Program-made: the position numbers and the translations under genes
Shown: piece after piece, positions 49,345 to 62,533 of the stretch
Layout: every line of letters starts with the position of its first letter
Position numbering within the stretch: position 1 is the stretch's first letter
Source: Neoscytalidium dimidiatum
Lineage: Eukaryota > Ascomycota > Dothideomycetes > Botryosphaeriales > Botryosphaeriaceae
Length of the DNA stretch: 64,000 nt
Direction of reading: 5' to 3'
Assembly (NCBI GenBank): GCA_037367355.1
Contig: CM074703.1
Coordinates: forward strand, 3,286,001 to 3,350,000
The notes under the pieces: model-generated
Seen by the model: the letters and a program-made list of their open reading frames with translations, nothing else
What the model was told of the DNA's origin: nothing
Databases searched by the model: none

Positions 49345-51077
49345 TTACTCGTAGACGTAGCAGAAGGGTCCCGCCGTCGTGCTCAGGAGCTCTCCCAGCT
49401 TGAACTCCTTGTCGGGGGCGACGAAGCCGAGGCTCACGGTATCGTCGATCGTTCCATTGCGATGCGGCTCAAACCCATCATTCATGCTGTACGGTCCTGC
49501 CACGGCGCTCGCACCGGCGGTGCGCGATTCCGGCTCCAGCATCTGCCACTGCCACCAAATGCGGTCGATGTTGGAGTGGTGCGTGAAGAACCTGGGCCCT
49601 GTGTCAGCGCTCCGATCGAAATCCGAGACAGTGGCTACACTCACGCTGGGTCTCCCGGCGACACATACAGGTCACGACCAGGATCACCTCCTGCAATGGG
49701 AAAAAGTCAGTTTTGTACTTATGAGATTTTAGTCAGACCGTGGCGGCACAGCGCTCGTTTTCGCACAACTCCGATATTATCGAATCCTGCCCGCAGCCCC
49801 TCCCACATGAGAAAGTTGATCCGGTGGACTTACCTAGAGAGAAGTGGCCGCCACCGTGCACGCCAAGCTGATCAGTGTTCGGGTAGCCCTGCATCGTGAA
49901 TTCGAAATCGTAGATGTCTGTATGTTGAGTGAGCAGGCTAAGGACTGCTGTCTCATTCGCAAAGCGCTGGTTCGCATCGTCGGTCAAGCTACGCTTCAGG
50001 CATCGCGGGTTGTACTCGAACTTGTACGAGGAGTTGTCGCTCTTGCCGTTCAGCAGGCTCAAGCCATCAGGGCCAAGGTTGACCGTCATGTTGGCAAACG
50101 GTCCAGATGTAACGCAGCCTCCGCCGGTACCAGGGGAGAGGATCGTGGGCGCATCCGTGTTCCCGTTGACGATGATCCTGTCGGAGGCTGAGTAGTTCAG
50201 GGGTGCGCCGTCACCAGACAGGGACGTGGCACTGCCGTCAAAAAGAGGGCTCTTCGCAAGCCCGGTCTTCGCCGTCTTTGTCCAATCCTGCCGTCTGTCA
50301 GCGGGAAGCTTCCGCATGGCGTCAGGGACTTTCTCACCCAATAGGGCTGAGCGCCAGTGTAGCCGCATTCATTGCGCAAGGCTTGCTCGTACTCCCAAGT
50401 GAACCAACGATGCCATCCAAGGAAGTTCGCCTATGATTGGTCAGTTTCAATCCCGCCATGTGGAAGATTATGACCCTTCAAAGCGTAGTAGGCATCCATC
50501 CATACAGAGTTCAAGCAGTTTTCCAGATGTGAATATCCAGCAATGTTCAGAATGTCAACGCCTAAAGGACTGCTAGAACTCTATTGCGGATTGGTGGTTG
50601 ACATGCTGTACCAGTGCCTTGGGTACGCTTTGCTGAAGGTTAAAGGGTAAAGTTCGTTCGCCACCCTCTGTAGAGCGCTGGCTGACATACATTGAAGTGA
50701 ATGTAGTTCGTCTGATTGATATGAGCGACAACCCAGTCATCATACCGAGTCTTGGCGCCAGGAGCGAGATCGGACGGAGTCTTCGGTGCTTTCTTCTGCA
50801 GGCAGAGCACGGCATTGGAGTACGCAACCCTCTCATCTGCGGTCAAGTCTCCCCACCATTTGCGGACCGAGAGCTTCTCCGGAGTGCAGGTGGAATTCGA
50901 AGATATCCTCGCCTTGGCGACGGTGAGGGCATTTTGGGAGAGTTGCTCGAGAGTGGTATTGGCGAGGTTCAGGAGCGTTGTGGTCGGCTGGTCAGTGGCG
51001 GCTTTAAGGAGAGGGCTTGCTTCGACGCTGGCACCTGCAACAAGCAGGGCCGCATTAATCAAGTGAGTAAGCTGCAT
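49345..51077 (-). CDS. Secreted tyrosinase (type 3 copper monooxygenase)
   Basis: Five exons: 51077-50691, 50430-50338, 50287-49834, 49690-49645, 49591-49345; 408 residues. The signal peptide MQLTHLINAALLVAGASVEA precedes a helical pro-region. The copper A site is formed by HINQTNYIHF in exon 1 and ANFLGWHRWFTWEYEQALR in exon 2; QPYWDW follows. The copper B site is GVHGGGHFSLGGDP and FFTHHSNIDRIWWQWQ. All expected histidine clusters are present, so activity on phenols (melanin-type chemistry) is likely. It lacks the long C-terminal lid of mushroom-type enzymes. The first intron, read as 260 nt, is much longer than the others, so its boundaries are the least certain part of the model. Confidence 0.86.
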
Positions 51078-54050
51078 GGCAGTCCTTAACGTCCTGCTAA
51101 AGAGAGTGGCTGATGGAGAAACGAGCGACAGTAAGGCACGAAACTAAGCATTGCAGGACAGCGGCGCTGCTTAAGATCATTGGGGGAAGTACGGAAGGCC
51201 GTGACACTATCCGACTACGGCATCATCCTCGCTTGTTAGCCGGGCCCACCGCATGGACGACCTGATGTTTCTGAGTCGGCGCGGAGTCGTGAAAGGGTTT
51301 GGCAGCGCAGTTGGAGCTGGGTGTTGTTGCTCAGGCGGCCGGTATAGGGATGGACTGATTCATGAGTCCCACAGCCAAGCCTAAAAACCTGCCTAGTTTC
51401 CTCGCGCTCGAGACGCTGTGCGGCCCAAATTCCAGCCGGTCCTCATCCTTCAAATTGAAGGGTGCGATCGAGTTTCCACTGATAGGTCGATTTGCCGACC
51501 AAAAGTCTATGTTCTGTCGATGACGCAATGGGAAACGCGTGTGTTGGCGCAACATTCTACGCGTCTTGACTGCCTATTAAGCTTTTTGCTTGTTCTACTA
51601 TGACTATCAGCTGTATCCGCCCGGAGAGAGCTCTGCATGGAGTAGGGAGTCTTATCAGGATTGCAGCGGATCCTGAATCGAGCCGAGCGGCCACGTTCGC
51701 GGTGCTAAGCCTCAGCCTCCCCTGTTTGGGAAAAGATTAGATCACAATCTTCAGGCGGGCAGTCAGGCTCCACCACCAGCATCGAAATGCCAAGCTATTC
51801 CTTTCCCGGCAGTCCGCACGATACTGCGGCAGAAACCTACTCCCAACTCTTGGTTCGAGTTCTGTGACAAGCAATATCTTTGTTTTTGTACAACCGACGT
51901 TTGAAAGTGCCATATACAGCTAGCTTCGGGATCCAAATCTGCACCGGCATTTATTATTTTTCTATGCCGTGACTGGCATCTTGGTCGGCAAGCGACATCC
52001 CTTGAATGACAGACAGCATGTTTCGACACATCACTACTCCGTGGAAAAATACCAAAAATTCATTTCGCCGCTGCTTGAATTCTTGGCCGAAGCCCGGAAG
52101 GATGTGAACTCTACCCCACCATTGGCAAAGCATCAAGTTTGGGAAATGGACCTTGGAGCCATGAACTATGATAAATCGATGTTGTAGGTGATCTAATGAC
52201 GAAGCACATATCCTGCATAAGGCATTCAAGAGGAAATGAAGCACGAAATCGTCGGTTTTGAGAATGCGATGTTGCGAAGCTCGGACTGATGTTTCCTAAG
52301 CACGAGCTATTTGGATTCGAGAAGCTAACTTTTCATAGACTCTGAGACGTCTTGGCAGAGCTACTTCAGAAAAACCGAGGAAGGCTGACAAGGCAATTAC
52401 GAGGAGCAGAAAATCGTCTAACCGCAACTATCCAAGCTCAGTCGCGTTGAAGTGGTAGACGTCATCTGCAAAATTCAACATTAAGCAGAAACAGGCCGGG
52501 GATATTCCGCCGCAGAACTTCTCTCGAAATATCACTTCAGGCTGCAGCGCTTGATCACGTACTATCATACTGCTTGCATTTGGAATATTCACAGTTTCAT
52601 GTGCCACAGTCATGATAGTTTCGATACGCAGTGTTCAAGTCCTTCGACATCTCGTTCTCGGAATCCCCGGAGTACACCGCGTATTCACATCTCGGCGTAC
52701 ATGTGCCGAGTTCTCTTTCGAAGACCTTTCGTATTCGAGAAGCCCGGGGTCTCGGTTCCACGTTAGCCGCGGTATGCCAAGCCGTCTATATCCGGCGGGA
52801 TGACTTTTGCTCAGTGCTGCCTTCAACGTTGAAAATGTTTAAAGCTTGCTATCGCAATGGTTTGGGGAATGAAAACGTGTTGCATGTTCCCAGAGTAAGG
52901 CATCGCGCAGACTAACTCCCGGGATCCCTGTAACTACGTACGGGCAATTTCATCAGACATCTAAGGTAAAGTCCTCTAAGATCAGGGAATTCCACATATA
53001 TGGTTGACGAACGCTGCATTTGGGTAGTAAGCTTTTGTTCTGGGAGTTTTGTATCATTTTGAGATTGATAGCTGCATTCGGAAGGATTGCTTCAGTCCAA
53101 ATCTGTGCGGTAGAGGGGCCAAAGAAGCAAACAATATCCCGAAAAAGCAACTAAACTAGAGATTCAGTAATTTGGGCACTATAGACACTTGTACTATTTC
53201 GGTCAGCCATGAATGGGTTGCGGGGTTCGGATTCTACGGGCCCTCCGAGTATCCAAATAAAAATGGCTACTGACCGGCATGCTCGGAGCCGAATGCTTTG
53301 TTAGATACGAAAGTTAGTATAATAAATGGTGCATAAATAAAGCTGAATGCAGGGTGCTTTGCAACGTAGTATCCTTCATTGGCTTGACACTCCATCGCAA
53401 ACCTACTCACAATAAACCCCATAAACCAACAACCATGCGCACGTCGGCTTCATAAAAGTGCTCCCACCTCCCAGCATCGACCAGGTCTTCTCTATGGATC
53501 GTGAGTGAGGTGGTTGAAGCGTTGACGAGGGGGAGAAGGGACGGCAAGGGCAAGCGCGTGGGTGTGGATACCTAGGTGCTTGGTTCCGGCGGTCACGCCG
53601 AGGCATGATAGGGAAATACTTGGTGTGAGTGCTCCAAGCTTCTTTAATCTTTGTCGATTGTCACAGCTGATGGTATTTTACTGATTGATTGGTTGGGAGC
53701 GGCTGTACTATCATCACTGTCAGCCGGGCAGTCCGGAGGAAATGAAGAACTTCCTGGGGAACGATATCAAGGGATGGGCAAAGAAGAGATGGGTGGAGAG
53801 AGAGAGCGGAAGAAGTCGATGTAGGGTGTGTTCAGTACTTTGGTGGTTATCATATTACACAAGCTGTAAGAGCAAGACATGTCTTAAACTATTGGAAAGC
53901 GACAAATCGATTTTGTACTAGGGAACAGTATATACAAGTTGCAAACGAATGTATCTCTCTGTTCTCTGTACAGACACCGCTAAACGTCGAGCTTCACCAT
54001 CGTTTGTACAAACTCTCCGCGATGATCGTCTCCAAAATTCATGTCATATT
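51078..54050. other. Intergenic stretch of about 3 kb, no gene recognised
   Basis: The longest gene-free part of the window. Open frames are short (under 100 codons) and unrecognised on both strands; frames around 53400-53600 (minus) and 53685-53921 (plus) were examined without result. Composition is close to average and no repeat was noticed. Confidence 0.4.
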
Positions 54051-54881
54051 TCACGGGCAATCGTCCACGCCATTGTTGGTGTACACGCAGTAGGAGCTAA
54101 TACCCGTGCCCAACTTGGTCGGCTCATCGCCATCATCATTGCCTTGGTACCAAGCACAAATGTTGTCGACGTTGTCTGCACAGGTGCCGGAAATAGTCGC
54201 AGTGTCGCCGTAGTTGGAATTAACGCCAGCAATGAGGTCTCCGTTGACTGCCCAGACGCCAGACATGGTGACGGTGCGCTTGTACTGAGTGCCGCAGTTG
54301 CCGCAGCTGCGGTAAACCTTGCCAAAATCCTTGGCATAAAAGTCCTTGACCGAGACGGTGCCTCCGCCGTTGTGCTGGATGATCTTGTCCTCGGCACTGA
54401 AAGCACCACCGCCGACGACATACGAGGTGCCGGAGGTTTGCTTGATTGTCAAGGCATCTGTGCGTCACTTTGCTTAGCCTGCATCCTCCTGTATTATGTT
54501 GCCAAAAGGAGACTCACCCTCGCAGACTTTCTCCCACCAGACGTTCTGGATGGTGCAGGGGCCAAGACAGTGCACGCCTTCGTTCTGATCCGCGCCGATG
54601 ATCACGTTCTTCAGTGTGCCGCCAGATTGGACCAGGAATACGGCGTCTTTGTCTCCACCTTCGTTCTGACCTCCGCACGAGACGCCACGGTCGTATCTCT
54701 TCATACCGCCGTCAAAGGTGCTGATGGTAGTGGCGCTGGGAAGAACAACATGGCCGGAAGAAGCGGGTAAGACATTGGTGGCGAAGCGTTTTCCAAGCAC
54801 CTTACTTGGCGCATCCACAGGAGTGGCCACAACTGCGCCGATAGACGCGGCAAGGAGGACGAAGATGGTTGAGAGCTGCAT
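54051..54881 (-). CDS. Pectate lyase, PL3 family, secreted
   Basis: Two exons, 54881-54518 and 54457-54051, 60-nt intron; 256 residues, typical for PL3. Signal peptide [19 protein letters not shown], then a possible pro-segment ending LGKR. The catalytic domain shows the PL3 landmarks: [74 protein letters not shown] and YKRTVTMSG, with paired cysteines of the parallel beta-helix. These enzymes cleave demethylated pectin by beta-elimination with calcium, outside the cell, and are common in plant-associated fungi. Confidence 0.92.
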
Positions 54882-55934
54882 CTCTGGTTACCCGAGTGGG
54901 TGAAGTGCACAGGGACTTGGTTGGTCTGATCAACAAAAGTAATCTGCTTGTGGGATCACGTCAACAGAAAGCCATTCAGGAACGGTTCTTTCGCAGATTT
55001 ATACCAAGCTATCTAGCCCCCCTGCTCACCATCTAGCACAAGAACGGCGGAGAAATTCTTCACAGCGACGAGCACACCGGCGCGCTGCCAAGAATTGCTT
55101 GATATTGTAGCTCTTGTGGAGACCTGCCACAGTCCAGGTGTATCCCTCATTTCCACCAGCCATCGTCAGGCTCCTCCGCCCCGACTAGCCCAGGTCGAGG
55201 CAACGGCCTCCAGGAGTTTTTGCTCCGCTGGTTGGCATCCCTGCCACTACCCAGGGCTGCGCATCCACTGCGGGAAGGTCAATATGGACAATCGGGGAGT
55301 TGAGATAGCGGAGCCGACAGCACCATGTGAAGAAATCAGGCGAACTTCACTCCTTTCGAGCGTGTTCGCCGGGGCGGTCAGCAAGCCTGACCCCGGGCCG
55401 GCAGACATGCCTGTCGTATGGGGCCGCGGTTCGTCGGCTTGCACGCCGGTGAGCCTCTCAATCTGTACCCCACACTCCGAAGCCGCATGGTGTCTGGGGT
55501 AACTTCCACCAATGCCGAGGCCGCCTGCTTGCGAAACACGTCCTTGGCAAATCTTGGCTCCGCTATTTCCCGCCAAAAAGGTTGTACAAGACTCTCTTGG
55601 CAAACTTTGGCGTGGAATGTGACCGTAGTACGCTGGGAAGAATATGCCGGGCCGACGTGTTGTAGCGCAGACTGCGGGGTGGACCAGTTGTCATTATCTG
55701 GTGGCTGACTGCTGGGCATTTATGTAGCAAATCACCATCTGCAGGGGGCCATGTTGGTGAAATAACCGGCGTTGCTATAGATTTGAACACGCCCCAAGAG
55801 TTGCAGGGGGGCGATCCGATTCGCCGGATCGCCTTCGAAACGGGACTACGAGTAGTGGTAAATGTCTTGGAGTGCTCGGCTGTAGGATGGCGCGGAGAGA
55901 AAGAATTTCTTAGTACATGCACCGCCGTGTATCT
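54882..55934. other. Intergenic stretch of about 1 kb
   Basis: Promoter region of the pectate lyase and 3' side of the C6 regulator; open frames at 55250-55720 show no recognisable family. Confidence 0.45.
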
Positions 55935-58703
55935 CTAGTTGTCTGCATTAGTTCGCGTGGAGAAAGGGTTATCTGCAGCCCCAAAACCAGAGTAGATGTC
56001 GAAGGTGAAAGGACCTTCCACGGTATCGAGACCCACACTGAGCCAATTCGCCCAGTCATCAGCAATGCTATCTGGAAAGATAAGATCGTATTGCTCTGTG
56101 GGAATCGGAAGAACACCGTGTTCCTGGGTGATGCCGCCGCTGATGGCCGCGTTCTCGGCATCCATTGGTGGCAAATCAGTAGTGGTAGAAGTAGATTGCG
56201 TGTTGGCGGCGGGGCCGCTTTCCACGTTACTCTGTCGATTTCCAGATCGAGTGGTGGCTGCTCCAGCCTGAACCCTTTGGATGAGAAACAATAAACCGGA
56301 AGTGAAATGTGCCATTGCATGCATGTCATCAACAACAGCCCGATCCAAGGCGCGGGAAACTCGATCCAGCAGATCTGCTGTATTGGCATCCATAGACGAA
56401 CGAAGGCCAGATCCCTGAAGATTGGTGCATATCAGCACGAGTCGAAACAGATGGCAGCGCTTTGTGTTACCTTTAACAAGAGAGTTGCAGATGTGAATAC
56501 CCAGGTCATGGTCGTAAATGGTATGAAATGCAGGTAGCCTTCTTTCTCAAGGTCGAGGCACAGCTCCAACGTACGGATGCTGGATTTCCCAATCTTCAAT
56601 GTGTGAGAGGAACGTTTCTTGGGCTTCTCGTAATGTGCAGGGAGACGAACCTCTTCGGCCAGCTGGATGTCTCGGCGGCTCCGCTCGGATCGCAGGACTT
56701 CGGCAACGCCTAACCCTTGGGGGCGATACGAGCGTTCAAAATGTTGAATGTCTGGTCCTTGAGCTGTATGGCCGCGCAGGCGTTCGATGATGGCTTGGAA
56801 GGCGATTGCATGCACATACATCCATATGTTGTGATATTGGATTTCCATGACCTTCCGGAGGCCAAATGGGCCTGTAACACATATCAGCAACATGAGCGGC
56901 GAAGGAGGCAACGGCAGGCACCTGGTGTTTGCTGAAACTTGTTCCACCAATCATTCAATATCTCAGCTAAGCTAGATATCATCTCAGGATGGCGATCGGA
57001 GGCCACAATCTCCTTGGTGGCGCTAAGAGAGGAATACATGGTGTTTTCAATAAGGCGACAGAGACGGTAGGCTTCTGCCCTGGCACGGAGAAGCGGTGCA
57101 AATTGGCTCTCGCTGGCATACTCATCCGTAGTTGTGGGAGATGGTTTCGGAAGTTTGAGGAGCGAATTGCGGCCAAGACGAAAAGAGGTCTCCCATACCA
57201 CAGGAACAAGCATGTCTCTGATCCGAGCGCGACGCCAGATGTTCGAGGGAACGCGTGGTCGTGTTTCTCTCGATTTACTGAGGCCTTCGACCAGACTTAT
57301 CTCATCTGCCAAATTGACAGCGTGGCCGAGGAGACGCCTTTGGAATTTAGTAAAGGTCGTGGATGGAGCGTGGACAGGACGAGGTCTTACCAGGAGGACG
57401 CATTCATGCGACGGGTCAGCATGTAAGCTTTCTGGGTCTCTTCGTCTGCGAAACGAGTGGTCAGCCTTTGACCGAGGCACAGGCATCAACGTGCAGAATA
57501 GGCCCTGGTGTCTGCGGAGTAGTAGTACAAACCGACGATGGAGGATTGACTTATTGTAGGCTCTCCCGGTTCCATGCCGTACATGCCAAGAGAGCCTGCA
57601 GTATCGCCCTGGTTGGGCATGACATCAAGCGGGCGAGGTCGCTGAAAAGCGTCAGAACTCTCTGGAGTCGGACGGGAGCGGGGGAAATACCCATTCAACA
57701 AACAAAAGAATACTTTCGATGGTGGAAAGCACGCGGTCCTCACGGGCGGCATCAGTCTCAGCACCCCATAGAGACTGCTGAATCCCTTGCTGGGCTTTTT
57801 TGAAAAGAAGGCCGTGGAGCTCGTGTGCTCGCGAGCTAGCAGCAGTGCCCTCAAACCAGACGTAGCGGGAGGCGACGGTGAGGATGGCAAGGCACAGGAC
57901 AGAATCATGGGTGGTTAGCGAGGCGCGGCGGGAGGGATCTCGGTATGTCTCATCAACAAGGGGGAGCATTGGCTCCATCCAGTGGAAGTAGCTGAGCAAG
58001 GGTTGTTAATGAGTAGAAGCCTTTGGGTACGAAGAGAGAAATACCACTGGAGAAGGAACTCCGCCTCAACAGGGCTGATCCACCCTTCCCTGCAAAGCTG
58101 GAAGCCAGCCCAAGCAGATAGATCTCGGGATCTAACTTCACTTTCAAGGGCCGAGGGATCGCACGGACAGGGACCTGGACGGTCGCGAGTGCTGTAAGGT
58201 GTTGAAGAGGAGGTGGCATGGGAGCGAACCCCGTGATAGCTGCGCGAAGGCTCAGGCACAGGCGCAGCAGGGCTGCCATTCGGCACATCCGGGCGAGTGG
58301 CGGGAGCATGCAAGCCTACCGACGGGATGTCGCTTGGAGCGGGATCTACCTGCGGGCCGAGGTGGCTTCCTGTGGTTGCTGCTCCAGAATATTGGGGTTA
58401 ACTCATTGGATGCTCCCCAATGGGGCCGGTGGGATACGCACAATCAAGGCCTTTCGCACGCCTCCGTCTCGTGCCCCTCACGGCAGCCCTGGGCGGGCCG
58501 AAAACGCACTCCAGACGTGAGCGACGACATCGGGCGCAGGGCGGCTGGGGGTCGTCGGGTGAGCCCAGCTGGCAGCGCACCTTTTGCTCCTTGCAGGCGA
58601 GACAGGCCTGGTAGTTGCGGCGTGGGCGGGCGTAGGAAGGCTGAGCCGGAGATGATTGGCGGGCTGTAGCCGGCGGCGTCGAGCTGCCGGTGGTGGAGGC
58701 CAT
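55935..58703 (-). CDS. Zn2Cys6 transcription factor
   Basis: Eight exons: 58703-58442, 58378-58045, 57991-57691, 57641-57533, 57445-57391, 57337-56922, 56871-56471, 56414-55935; 785 residues. The N-terminus has the binuclear zinc cluster with six cysteines (ACLACKEQKVRC ... CARCRRSRLEC), a basic linker (RGTRRRRAKG) and then the middle homology region of fungal C6 regulators (WMEPMLPLVDETYRD, HDSVLCLAILTVASRY, LLFVEWRPRPL, ILNDWWNKFQQTPGP). The end is an acidic, aromatic activation-like tail (DDWANWLSVGLDTVEGPF). The first intron (63 nt) is needed to remove an in-frame stop; its GTGCGT donor is the weakest junction. The overall pattern resembles Aro80-type activators. Nearby pectate lyase, GH127 and sugar transporter genes are possible targets, but no binding site was verified. 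Confidence 0.87.
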
Positions 58704-59481
58704 GCGAGGTGCCGGCGGGCGATTAGATTGTGATGGGGAGAGACTGCGAGCGTGGCCAGCTGCGACGCTGGCGATGCTTCCGACCTGAGCCGAGACTTTC
58801 GCCGAGGAGGAAACAGGTTGCCGCAGTCTCGCTGCTCGACAGTGGCCGTTTGCGGCCAGGACAACTATTCCTTAGATCGCTACTGCTGTGTCGCAATTTG
58901 TGCGCGGCGACGAACCAACACACTGCAACCTCCAGCTCTGCCACGCGCAATGGCGCACGATACCCTATCAACACGGCGCTTTGTTCCCTTCTATTTCTGT
59001 CTTTGCGTTTCCAACGACCTCGCTAGAAGGGACCAAGTAATCCTCATGCTAAAGCAAGCTGACCACTGACGCTGCGACCAAGCATGCTGACAGGGCCCAG
59101 GGCGCGACGGAACCAGTTGGCGTTCATCCACGTGCTGATGCAGTCGTAAACCATACCTGTTCAGGAAACAAAAGGGACTCAGCTCTATGCCAGTTTCGCC
59201 ATCTGCGCCCCCACGACCCACCTGTCGATCTGTCGTCCGCCGATTTCCGGCCTAATCCGACGTGGACCGGCCTAACATTACATCCTCTGAGTGCACAAGC
59301 CAAGCTCTGTATTCGCCTTTTCCAGCCTCTTATCTTGTAATACACCGGAACATGGATCTTCTCTACTCCGTTAAATCGAGCCCGGTTCCAGAGGCCCCCG
59401 CTACTGGATCCTGTGCATTCGATTTCCACTTTCCTTTCTCCTGCCTAACTGTTTCTTCTCCACGAAAACAACACAGCAAAC
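58704..59481. other. Divergent intergenic region between the C6 regulator and QCR8
   Basis: About 0.8 kb holding two promoters. A pyrimidine-rich leader (TTTCCTTTCTCCTGCC...) precedes the QCR8 start, as expected for a highly expressed housekeeping gene. Confidence 0.5.
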
Positions 59482-60024
59482 ATGGGTGGAGGTGGCCATG
59501 GTGGCACCAATCCCCGGCGTCTCAACAATGTGTACGAAGCACTCCCACTATATCTCCCATTGGATGTTGCTGACCGCTGGCTAGTTACGTGAAGGACCCG
59601 CACTGGGGAGGCCCGCAGTGGTACAGCTTAGAGAACCGCATCGCAAAAGAGTAGGTAGCGCAACCACCACCTGGGCGAGGGCGTTGCTGATAAGCTGTAG
59701 GTATCCGAAGCTCACCGCATGGGGCGACCCGATTTGGGGTACCGCCGAGAAAGGCATCACCTACTACCGCCTTTCCCACAACCGCCAGCGCGCAATGGCA
59801 GGCGCCTTTCACGGCGCAACTTTCAATCTCTGGCGGAGATCCAAGGCTCAGATCCTTTACTGGGTTCCGCCTTTGCTTGCTGGATACTATCTCATGAATT
59901 GGGCTAACGACTAGTACGACGCTTCTTTTCTACCCTGTCTGTGCATCTCGCTTACGCCGTCTATAGCAATACATGGTTGAACTCGAAGGAGGGCAGGGCC
60001 GCAACGGCAAATGATGAGCAATAA
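59482..60024 (+). CDS. QCR8: Cytochrome bc1 complex subunit 8 (ubiquinol-cytochrome c reductase)
   Basis: Four exons: 59482-59531, 59585-59650, 59701-59913, 59967-60024; 128 residues. It begins MGGGGHGG, the glycine/histidine-rich start typical of ascomycete QCR8, and continues with YYRLSHNRQRAMAGAFHGA, FNLWRRSKAQILYWVPPLL and AGYYLMNWANDYNTWLNSKEGRA, the single membrane helix and intermembrane-space tail of the subunit. It is a nuclear-encoded part of respiratory complex III in the inner mitochondrial membrane. Three small introns interrupt a very short gene. It converges on the GH127 gene with only 24 bp between the stop codons. Confidence 0.92.
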
Positions 60025-60048
60025 GTACCATAGGAATGGAACAATCTT

Positions 60049-62533
60049 TCATCCACTCTTGCTTCTAAGTCCCACCCGCATCTGGCCTTTACCGCCCCGG
60101 TTGGCCCGGAAGTAATACGGCACAAACTTCAAAACTTTCGCTACGTCTCCTGCTTCCAACGAGCCCGAAGTCTCGGGCAATGGTGACCGTTCTGGAATCT
60201 TGAGGAGAGACACCCCATCGTGCGCTGCGAGCGAAACATACTTCTCATTTGTTGTCGGGTCTGTCTCGGAGGACTCGGTAATACGGCATGTTGGGTCGAA
60301 CACCACGGACTTAGAATAAGGTCAGGAGTCATGTCAGAAGGCAAATTGGATACCATCTTACCTTGAAATGATCCTCAACCCACGGGTTGTCAACATCCTC
60401 GACGCAGTACACAATTGGTCCTCGTGCCAACGCGACGATATCCTGATTAGTGTACGGATGGGGACGAATTGGTCTGGGTTTGAGAGGAATGTCCAGCTGA
60501 AAGTTTGAGTGTTCTTTCAACCACTCGGCTGGTATGTGCAGGTACCCCTTCTGCACTGCCAGATCTGATAAGGAAGGAGAAACCTTGATGAGTGCACGTG
60601 AGTATCACTGTGTAGTATGAAGGGTTGTTTCAGACGTACCTGCCACTCCGATGCCCAGCTTGGGATTCGCAAGTTGAGGTCTAACTCAACGCCATCCGGG
60701 ACCTTAACTTCAAAACTGACGTTGCCCTCATAAGGCCATCCAGAAGCTTGGTTGACTGTCACAGCAGAGTCTCCAACCGCACCGGTCAGTGTTGCCGAGC
60801 CGTACATATGTACGTTGACCGACGCCTTCGCCCTGCTCTCGTCCACCTTGCTAGTCCAGAAGTACCCGCCCAAGTACCCCAGTAGCCTCGCCACATTCGG
60901 CGGACAACACGCGCACGTGAACCACTCAGACCGCTTTGAGAGGTCCTGCTCACTCGATGCGAGCTGATTCACATACGTGAAAGCTTTTCCATCGCACGAC
61001 ATCCCCGTGAGCACGGCATTATAAAAGCTCAGCTCCAGGACGTCGGCGTAGCGGCCGTCAAGCTCGTTCTGCAGCACCAGCATTAGCGACGCCCAGCACG
61101 CCCCAATCACCACCCCCCATGTAAACTTTCAACTCACCTGCAGCAGCCTCTCCGCCAACATCATAACCCCGATCGACGCACACGTCTCTGCATAACACCC
61201 ACCCTCATCCGACCCCTGCGGCAACACATACCCGGCCCCAAACCCCTCCCACTGCCGCACCGCCCCGATCCCGCCCGTCAAATACATCTTCCTCCCCACC
61301 ATATCCTCCCACAATCTCTTCACCGCTTCATCCATCGCCTGCCTGGCCCCCTCCCCCTCCATCCCTACCAAGTCCGCCGCCGCAGTCAGCAGATACATGG
61401 CCCTGACCGCATGTCCCTCGACCGTCTGCTGCTCCACGAGCGGCACATGCGCCTGCTGATACCAGTAGCTCCTGCGCTGGGGATAGTAGTGCGGCCGCTC
61501 GTTGAACCCCTCACCGCGCCGTTCGCTCTCGACATCGTAGAAGTGCCGGTGGCCGTCGGCGCCCGCGGGGTTGCCGCGCTCGTCGAGGAAGTAGGCCGCC
61601 AGCGCGAGGTGCTTGGGGTCGTGCGTGCGCTTGTGCAGGCGCAGCAGCGCGAGCTCGATCTCCGGGTGCCCTGGGTAGCCGTGCAGCTGGCCGGCGCCCG
61701 GGCCCAGGGTCGCGGCCAGGAGGTCGACGTACGCGGTGATGGGGGCGAGGAGCGCGGGCGTGTGGAAGAGCTGCTCGTGCGCGAGCGCCGCTTCGATGAG
61801 GTGGCCGGCGTTGTAGCTGGGGGCGGGTCAGCGTGGTTGGGTAAGTGGGGATAAGGGGGGGTAGATTGGAGAGGTGCGGCAGATGATTTTGCCCTTCGGC
61901 TGGCAGGAGCGGGCTGATACTAAAGACCGTGTAACAGTGCGCAGGCTGCTCAGCGGTGAAGCAGGCATTCGAACTTAAATGTTGCCGAGACCTGTGAACA
62001 TTTGCATCCAAATGACTGCTTCAACTCCAGACAGGAAGCCCCTGGCTGTGGCTCGAAGTGTATGTTTTTTTTTCTGCCATACTTGTGGTAGGCCGGGATA
62101 CATACAGCTCATGAAGGTCGCGCAGGTTTGTGAATCGCTTGTCCGGCTCGACGACGGTGAAGTGGATGTTGAGGTAGCCGTCCGGCTGTTGGGCGGCGCG
62201 GATCATGTCCACGAGCTCGTGCACTGCGTGCTCGATCTCCGCATTTTGCCGTTCTTGTAGAAAGTAGCACGCGCCTTCTATCCATTTTGCTACGTCCGAG
62301 TCCCAGAATAGGTGATTTGGGACGGGCGGCACGTCAGGGGGGTCCGAGTATGAGGGATGCCATTTGAGTTTGAAGGCATCATATCGCCCCGTTTCCTTGA
62401 GAACTTTGAGCTGGTACAGCAAGGTTTGCTGGAAGACGACTTCTCTTTTCTTTCCGCAGAACGAGTCCGGGTCGAACTTGGTGTTGACAAATGTTGTTTG
62501 CGGGTTGTTCGGCTGTACTCCCTTGCCTGCCAT
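60049..62533 (-). CDS. GH127 family beta-L-arabinofuranosidase
   Basis: Five exons: 62533-62106, 61816-61138, 61068-60640, 60550-60362, 60309-60049; 661 residues. No signal peptide is visible, so it is probably intracellular. Landmarks: FDPDSFCGKKREVVFQQTLL, LFWDSDVAKWIEGACYFL, RFTNLRDLHELYNAGHLIEA, GKMYLTGGIGA-like RKMYLTGGIGAVRQ, GCYAETCASIGVMM and WFTCACCPPNVARLLGYLGG. The Glu and Cys of AETC together with the CC pair of the second motif correspond to the zinc-cysteine active site described for bacterial HypBA1, where one cysteine is the nucleophile. The substrate is expected to be beta-linked arabinofuranose oligosaccharides from hydroxyproline-rich plant glycoproteins. The first intron (289 nt) is unusually long. 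ATG 62533 was preferred; an in-frame upstream ATG near 62599 would add about 22 residues. Confidence 0.9.

Noticed and set aside
53949..54770. 273-codon plus-strand frame
   Set aside because: Antisense to the PL3 pectate lyase, which has a signal peptide, intron and family motifs.
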